A stretch of DNA of 64,000 nt from Methylobacter marinus A45 (GTDB taxonomy: Bacteria > Pseudomonadota > Gammaproteobacteria > Methylococcales > Methylomonadaceae). Position numbers and translations under genes: made by a program. Where the stretch lies: NCBI RefSeq assembly GCF_000383855.1, contig NZ_KB912877.1, positions 3,599,917 to 3,663,916 on the forward strand, given 5' to 3'. Below the pieces are notes generated by a model. That model ran no database searches and was not told the origin of the DNA. It was given only the letters and a program-made list of their open reading frames with translations. Positions 59,045 to 64,000 of the stretch are shown in pieces. The stretch's first letter is position 1. Each line of letters begins with the position of its first letter.

Positions 59045-62002
59045 TCATGACTTATCCCGTTCGATGTCCTCGATGGTCAGCAGGATGCGCCTGTTTGTCG
59101 ATGCCTGCTGTAGTAAGCGGCCATTGAGGATTAAATGTTTTTTCCCGATTACCGGGAATTCATAGCTGTGGTTAAACGCCTCAAAGGTCGTGTTGTGATT
59201 CAATGTTTTGCTTAGATGGCCGCGCAGTTGTTCCGTGTCCCAGGCAGCGCCATTGATAGTGAAGAACGATTGTTCTGTCAGATTTTCATTAGCAGGATTG
59301 AAAGCCTTATAAAATGCCGGATTGGCGGTAATGATATTGAAATTTTCATCGAGCACCAACAAGGGATGGCAGACCGTGTTGACGATCGCACTGGCCATAC
59401 TGGCATCTACCGCCGCCTGTTCGGCTTTTTTCAATCTGCCGATATCGATAAACGTGATAACCAGTCCGTCAATCATGTTTTCCGCGGTTCGATACGGCAG
59501 GATACGCAACAGGTACCAGGCACCATTTGTGGATTGTACTTCCGTGTCCTTGTAAATCAGCGTTTGCAACACCGCTTTGGCATCATCGATCAAATAGTCA
59601 TATTTAAGGCTTAAGGCCAGATCGCCAAGAGGTCGCCCTATGTCGCTGTTGATCAGGTTGACAATGTTGACGACCGATTTGGTGAAGCGTCTTATTTTAA
59701 GGTTGTTGTCGAGAAAAATCGTCGCGATATTCGTGCTGTTCAGAAGGTTTTGCATGTCATCATTAATCTTGGACAGGGCATCGACTTTCGTTTGAAGCTC
59801 ACTGTTGATGGTATTCAGTTCTTCGTTCAATGACTGCATTTCTTCCTTGGAGGTTTCCAGTTCCTCGTTGGAGCTTTGCAATTCTTCATTGGTGGACTTG
59901 AGCTCTTCGTTCGAGGTTTCCAGCTCTTCTATCGTTGCACGCAGGGATTTTTTAGTAAACAGCAGTTCCTGCGCGAGTTGCTCTTTATCACTCTCATTGC
60001 CCGGGACCGGGTTGCTATCCTGTTCGCCAGTCTGTGTGACGAGTTTGTCATGATGCGGATGAAAACTGACTAAAAACAAATCCTGCAGCGCTTCCGGCTC
60101 GAAAATCCTCACCAGTTTCAGGTCGATCGTTTCGATGCCATTGTTGGTTTTGATTCTGAGTCCATTGCTGATGATGTCCATATCACCTTTTTTTTTGGCT
60201 TTGCGCAGCGATGTCGCCAGCGGTACGCGCAAGCCTTCCCGGGCCATTTCAATGATATTCCAGTTGGGCTGGCCTTGCGCGGGTTCCAGATAATTTCCCG
60301 TATGGCCATGAATATAAATAATTTTGCCGTGTTCGTTGATGATAATACAGACCGGTGCGTAGTATTCCAGCAACAGCTTTTCTATTTGTCGGGCGATATG
60401 ACCGGGTTGAGCGATTGGTTTGGGTAATTTATGTGCCATTGACGAGACGTTGTGTGAGCTTGTCGGTAGTAAGCCGGGTTTGGATATCGGCAAATCGATA
60501 TGGATGTTTTTTCGCTGATAAATCTTGCATTTTTTGTCAATGACTGAGAATAGATGGTTAAAATTGCCAATCGATTCGGATGTGCCGAGAAACAGAAGGC
60601 CGCCGGTTTTCAGCGTATAGTGGAAATGTGGGAAAATCTGCTTTTGCAGTTCGGCGCCCAGATAAATCAGCAGGTTGCGGCAACTGATCAAATCAATACG
60701 CGTGAATGGCGGGTCCTGAAGCAGATTCTGTATGGCAAATATCACGGTATCGCGGATTTCCTTGCTGATACGGTAGCGATTGTCTTCCTGATCGAAGTAG
60801 CGCGCCAGCCGATTCGGTGAAACATCGGCGGCAATCCCGATCGGATAAGTACCTTCCCGTGCCTGGTGAATGGATGACTCGTCCAGGTCGGTGGCAAAAA
60901 TCTGAAAACTGTATGATTTTTTATATTGCTCGTTATACTCTTTAAGCAAAATGGCAAGGGAATAGGCCTCCTCGCCGGTGGAACAACCCGGAACCCATAC
61001 ACGCATTTCGTAGTTGTCGGGTTTATCTTCAAATAGTTTCGGCAAGGCAGTGTGTTTTAGCGCCTCGAATGCAGGTTCGTCTCTGAAAAAATTGGTGACG
61101 TTGATCAACAATTCCTTGAACAATTTATCTATTTCGACCGGATTCTCTTGCAAAAATCGCACGTAAGCATCCGTATTTTTGATTTGATGGATATTCATGC
61201 GCCGGTTTATGCGGCGGTTGACAGTAGTGGGTTTATAGGCCGATAAATCATGGCCTGTACGATTGCGCAACAGAATGAAAATTTTTTGGATTGGTTCGGT
61301 GGCTGCCAGCATTTCCGCCGGCTCCAGCGTCTGAAAATTGTTAAAATAAGACGCTTCAATATATTGGACCAATTGTTGCCCCATTTTTTCAGCAGGCAAT
61401 ATAAAATCAATATCGCCCATCGCTATGGCATTGTTGGGCATGCCGCCAAACTTTGCGGTTTCAGGGGCGTGCACCATGGTCATGCCCGACACTGCCTTAA
61501 TCGTTTTAAGGCCCAAAGTGCCATCCGTGCCGATACCTGAAAGCAGGATGCCAATACTCATTTCCTGTATATCTTCCGCCAGGGAACGTAAAAAGAAATC
61601 AATAGGTAAATGCATCGTCCCATGGCTGGATCTATCCATAACATACATTCGATGATGGAATAGCGCCAGGTTTTTTCCGGGCGGGCATACAAAGATATGA
61701 TTTTTTTTCAACACCATGCCGTCTTCAACGACAATAACCGGTATTTCGGTAACTCCGGATAGTAAATCGGATAATAGCTTCGTGTGCCCGGGCTGCTGGT
61801 GGTGGGTTATGATGACAAAGGCAAAACCGCTAGGCGATGAAAGATTGGAGCAAAATGCCTCCAGGGCTTCCAGCCCGTCCGCTGAAGCTCCGATGCCGAC
61901 CACGGGCAGCCTGGAATTCATCAAGTGCTTTTTATAGTGCATGTCTCGAGCACTGGACTCTAATGCGATTCGTGGCTCTACTTTACTGCCGCCTGATTTC
62001 AC
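59045..62002 (-). CDS. CheB-CheR-PAS fusion signalling protein
   Basis: A 985-residue protein. An N-terminal CheB-type methylesterase has GIGASADGLEAL (Ser), the ITHHQQPGHTKLL His and GIGTDGTLGLKTI (Asp). CheR-type methyltransferase follows (about 210-480: VTNFFRDEPAFEAL, VWVPGCSTGEEAYSLA and DLISCRNLLIYL). A long repeated coiled coil (ELETSNEELKSTNEELQSSN) and two PAS domains end it. These hybrids feed PAS kinases or GGDEF proteins rather than flagellar chemotaxis. The gene lies just upstream of the PAS-kinase pair. The start is GTG 62002 with AGAGG about 12 bases away; ATG 61942 is possible. Confidence 0.9.
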   Translation of the reverse strand: MKSGGSKVEPRIALESSARDMHYKKHLMNSRLPVVGIGASADGLEALEAFCSNLSSPSGFAFVIITHHQQPGHTKLLSDLLSGVTEIPVIVVEDGMVLKKNHIFVCPPGKNLALFHHRMYVMDRSSHGTMHLPIDFFLRSLAEDIQEMSIGILLSGIGTDGTLGLKTIKAVSGMTMVHAPETAKFGGMPNNAIAMGDIDFILPAEKMGQQLVQYIEASYFNNFQTLEPAEMLAATEPIQKIFILLRNRTGHDLSAYKPTTVNRRINRRMNIHQIKNTDAYVRFLQENPVEIDKLFKELLINVTNFFRDEPAFEALKHTALPKLFEDKPDNYEMRVWVPGCSTGEEAYSLAILLKEYNEQYKKSYSFQIFATDLDESSIHQAREGTYPIGIAADVSPNRLARYFDQEDNRYRISKEIRDTVIFAIQNLLQDPPFTRIDLISCRNLLIYLGAELQKQIFPHFHYTLKTGGLLFLGTSESIGNFNHLFSVIDKKCKIYQRKNIHIDLPISKPGLLPTSSHNVSSMAHKLPKPIAQPGHIARQIEKLLLEYYAPVCIIINEHGKIIYIHGHTGNYLEPAQGQPNWNIIEMAREGLRVPLATSLRKAKKKGDMDIISNGLRIKTNNGIETIDLKLVRIFEPEALQDLFLVSFHPHHDKLVTQTGEQDSNPVPGNESDKEQLAQELLFTKKSLRATIEELETSNEELKSTNEELQSSNEELETSKEEMQSLNEELNTINSELQTKVDALSKINDDMQNLLNSTNIATIFLDNNLKIRRFTKSVVNIVNLINSDIGRPLGDLALSLKYDYLIDDAKAVLQTLIYKDTEVQSTNGAWYLLRILPYRTAENMIDGLVITFIDIGRLKKAEQAAVDASMASAIVNTVCHPLLVLDENFNIITANPAFYKAFNPANENLTEQSFFTINGAAWDTEQLRGHLSKTLNHNTTFEAFNHSYEFPVIGKKHLILNGRLLQQASTNRRILLTIEDIERDKS

Positions 62003-62590
62003 GGAATAGAGACCTCTAAATTGCTACCTTGGCTGAATTAAGTTCTTGTTTTATCATATTTTTTTAATTATAGAAATTCAGCTTAACACACCAGATTAAT
62101 GTTGAAAACAAGCGATCATCACTAGCCTCAGTGCCTTGTTTGATGAGGTGCGCAATATCAATTCAACTTATATGGGAATTAAGGAAGCATCTGAACCAAT
62201 GACTCCAGCAAAGCTGGAATTGGATAGTTATGAATTTTTCCAGAATGACTGTCTTTCGATAAGTTGCGGACCACTTCTCATGAAACAGGGTCTCAATCTG
62301 AATCAAATAAAGTTTGTTAGAAAAATACTACATTTTGCGATAACCAGCCATGCGTAAAAATACTTAGGTGAATATACGAATTTGTTAATCAAGTTTTTTC
62401 TTTTATAAATATGCGAACCATAAAAATAAATTTAGAAAATCTGAAAGTTTAGCTTCTGTAAGAGCCCGTTTGGGTTAAGTATTTTTTTATGGATGCTTTT
62501 CAGGGGTTGCACGTTTTTTTGAATGGGACGGCTTTTTAAATTTAATTATGGTTGATATTCAAAAAATTCAGATGAAATAGTGAGTTCAAA
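62003..62590. other. AT-rich intergenic region
   Basis: About 590 bases between the CheB-CheR gene and a short frame at 62591. A Met frame at 62136-62357 uses a TTG and has no ribosome site. I see nothing else. Confidence 0.4.
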
Positions 62591-62758
62591 ATGGCAGTTA
62601 ATGTATCTAAACAACATCAAAGTTTTGATTGGCAATATAAAATAGCTGGGATTGATATTGAGTTAAAAGAAAAAAAATTCATGGATGATGAATTTGAATA
62701 TTACAAATCCACCAAAACCAGATCGAAGAAAAAATTTCGGCAAGACATGCAAAGATAA
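62591..62758 (+). CDS. Short basic ORF of 55 residues, uncertain
   Basis: ATG 62591 opens a 55-residue frame. It starts MAVNVSKQHQSFDWQYKIAG and ends in a Lys/Arg-rich segment (TKTRSKKKFRQDMQR) after an acidic patch (MDDEFEYY). The charged pattern resembles small proteins of unknown function. The ribosome site is weak and the sequence is AT-rich, so this may not be a gene. Confidence 0.35.
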   Translation: MAVNVSKQHQSFDWQYKIAGIDIELKEKKFMDDEFEYYKSTKTRSKKKFRQDMQR

Positions 62759-63134
62759 GTAGAAGTAATTCTGTAACCATCGGGTAATCGATCGGTAAAT
62801 TATCAGTCGGCGCGTTGACCGGAATGCCGAAGGAATGAGGATAGCCGTAGGTCGATAAGGATAATCGCATCAAGTAACGATCATTAAAAACTAGTTAGAT
62901 TTTGCTGTTCCTCTTCGCGTTTTTTGGAGTCGAGCGTGAAGAGGGCTCCAGTTTTTCGTATCGCAAAACAGTGGCTTAAAGAGGTCGCTTTCAAGCTGAA
63001 GTTTGGGATCCAAATGGAGAGAATCAATATGTTGATCCGATGTAAAAATTGCCACACAAATTGTCAGGCATATTTGAAGTATTCAGGCGCGGTAACACCT
63101 TTATCATGTAATGTGATGAGGGAGTAAGTAAATT
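62759..63134. other. Intergenic region before the last gene
   Basis: A 376-base stretch. Short Met frames exist (for example 62924-63127), but none has a recognisable product. GGAG at 63121-63124 serves the PAS gene. Confidence 0.4.
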
Positions 63135-64000
63135 ATGTTCAATTTATTTAAGGATGAGTCACAAAGCGTTAACTCTTTTTTTCTGTTCATGCAGAGCTTG
63201 GCGAATCGCAATCTGGTTGCGGAAGCATTAAAAGTCAGCGAAGCTAAATACCGCAGTTTGCTCGAAAACATGGGGCTGGGCGTGATCTATCTGAGTAATG
63301 TGGGAACGGTGATCTCCGCTAACCAGGTTGCTGGACAAATAATGGGGATGCCGCTTGATAATATGATGGGGCGCGCATTGACCGATACTTGCTCAAGAAT
63401 TGTTAAGGAAGACGGCTCGGTTCTTGCTCATGATCAGCATCCGGCCATGTTGGCCTTGCGTACCGGCAAGCCTGTGGAAAATGTCGTCATGGGGCTGTTT
63501 AATCATGCACAGCAAAACCATACCTGGGTGATGTCCAGTTCCGTACCGGAATTCCTACCGGGAGAGCGAGAGCCTCATCAGGTTTTTATGACTTTGACCG
63601 ATATTACCCGGCGAAAGCGGGCCGAGGAGGAGTCAAGTCTGGCATCGGTTATCGTTAATAATACAGGCGAAGGCATTGTTGTCACAGATCAGGACAATAA
63701 AATCATTTCGGTGAATCCTGCCTTCACGATCTTAACCGGTTTTTCCCGTCAGGAGGTTTTGGGCAAGAGGGCTCATTGTTTTCAATCCCCAAAAGATGCC
63801 ATAAAAATTGATGAGGCGTTGCGCAACAGCAGAAAAAACGGCAACAGTTGGCAAGGCGAGCTATGGCATCGGCGCAAAAATAGCGATGATTTTCCGTGCT
63901 GGACGACCATTAACCAGGTCAAGGACGCAACGGGCAGGACAACGCATCATGTTTACGTGGTTATGGACATAACCCATCTGAAAAAGGATCAGAACCGCCT
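63135..64000 (+). CDS. PAS-domain sensor protein, 3' truncated by window edge
   Basis: ATG 63135 with GGAG upstream opens a frame still running at the window end. The first 288 residues hold two PAS domains: YRSLLENMGLGVIYLSNVGT with TDITRRKRAEEE, and VNNTGEGIVVTDQDNKI with NPAFTILTGFSRQEVLGK. The absent C-terminus is likely a GGDEF, EAL or kinase output. There is no membrane segment, so it is a cytoplasmic sensor. Confidence 0.85.
   Translation, partial: MFNLFKDESQSVNSFFLFMQSLANRNLVAEALKVSEAKYRSLLENMGLGVIYLSNVGTVISANQVAGQIMGMPLDNMMGRALTDTCSRIVKEDGSVLAHDQHPAMLALRTGKPVENVVMGLFNHAQQNHTWVMSSSVPEFLPGEREPHQVFMTLTDITRRKRAEEESSLASVIVNNTGEGIVVTDQDNKIISVNPAFTILTGFSRQEVLGKRAHCFQSPKDAIKIDEALRNSRKNGNSWQGELWHRRKNSDDFPCWTTINQVKDATGRTTHHVYVVMDITHLKKDQNR

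Noticed and set aside
62136-62357. Plus-strand frame of 73 residues
   Set aside because: TTG start, no ribosome site and no recognisable sequence in an AT-rich gap.
62924-63127. Plus-strand frame of 67 residues with CKNC
   Set aside because: GTG start without a good ribosome site. The Cys pair alone is not enough, so it is left out.

Overview
The window is about 64 kb of a gammaproteobacterial chromosome of moderate GC. The mltD-methyltransferase-rnhA block, RapA, RpoH, FtsE/FtsX, Zur and a split NrdJ are typical gammaproteobacterial content. The wider mix (N-type ATP synthase, B12-dependent ribonucleotide reductase with an intein, aa3-type oxidase, many PAS/GGDEF sensors) fits an aerobic aquatic or methylotrophic member such as the Methylococcales. 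No methane or methanol oxidation gene is in the window, so that placement is inference.

Layout. 1-5.0 kb: a partner-switching module (SpoIIE-type phosphatase, STAS antagonist, anti-sigma-type kinase) wrapped around a polar amino-acid ABC transporter. The transporter's binding protein and permease are fused, and its ATPase carries a C-terminal RsbW-like domain. 5.1-7.9 kb: accessory island with a REP-associated transposase, its palindromes, a small zinc-ribbon membrane protein and a DUF262/HNH gene; the last two are separated by an attC-like site. 7.9-11.9 kb: class II ribonucleotide reductase in two chains, the large one interrupted by a 377-residue LAGLIDADG intein. 12.3-18.5 kb: an N-ATPase operon (atpDCQBEFAG) without atpR. 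18.8-25 kb: Zn-alcohol dehydrogenase, a decayed DUF421 gene, two RNA-binding proteins, mltD, a methyltransferase, rnhA and yajD. 25-27 kb: a large unrecognised lipoprotein.

27.8-39 kb: cytochrome c oxidase genes (coxB with two cytochrome c domains, coxA, small ORF, ctaG, coxC, SURF1, thioredoxin-like assembly factor). This run ends in one open reading frame that joins heme A synthase (CtaA) to the SRP receptor FtsY, followed directly by ftsE, ftsX and rpoH. A near-perfect CIRCE operator precedes rpoH. 39-45 kb: small conserved genes, rapA and an S1-domain protein. 45-51 kb: a multi-PAS histidine kinase, a Rcp1-type response regulator and a REC-PAS-GGDEF-EAL protein. 52-56 kb: a zinc-uptake regulon (COG0523 GTPase, ZnuD-like receptor, Zur) with two Zur boxes. 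56-64 kb: a FixJ-type regulator, a histidine kinase split by an in-frame TAG, a CheB-CheR-PAS protein and a partial PAS sensor running off the end.

The strongest observations are the CtaA-FtsY fusion, the ABC transporter/partner-switch hybrid, the CIRCE site on rpoH, and the N-ATPase c subunit in which two expected Na+ ligands are replaced. Several frame disruptions (ABC permease, DUF421, kinase) could be real decay or, where they lie in short homopolymers, sequencing error.
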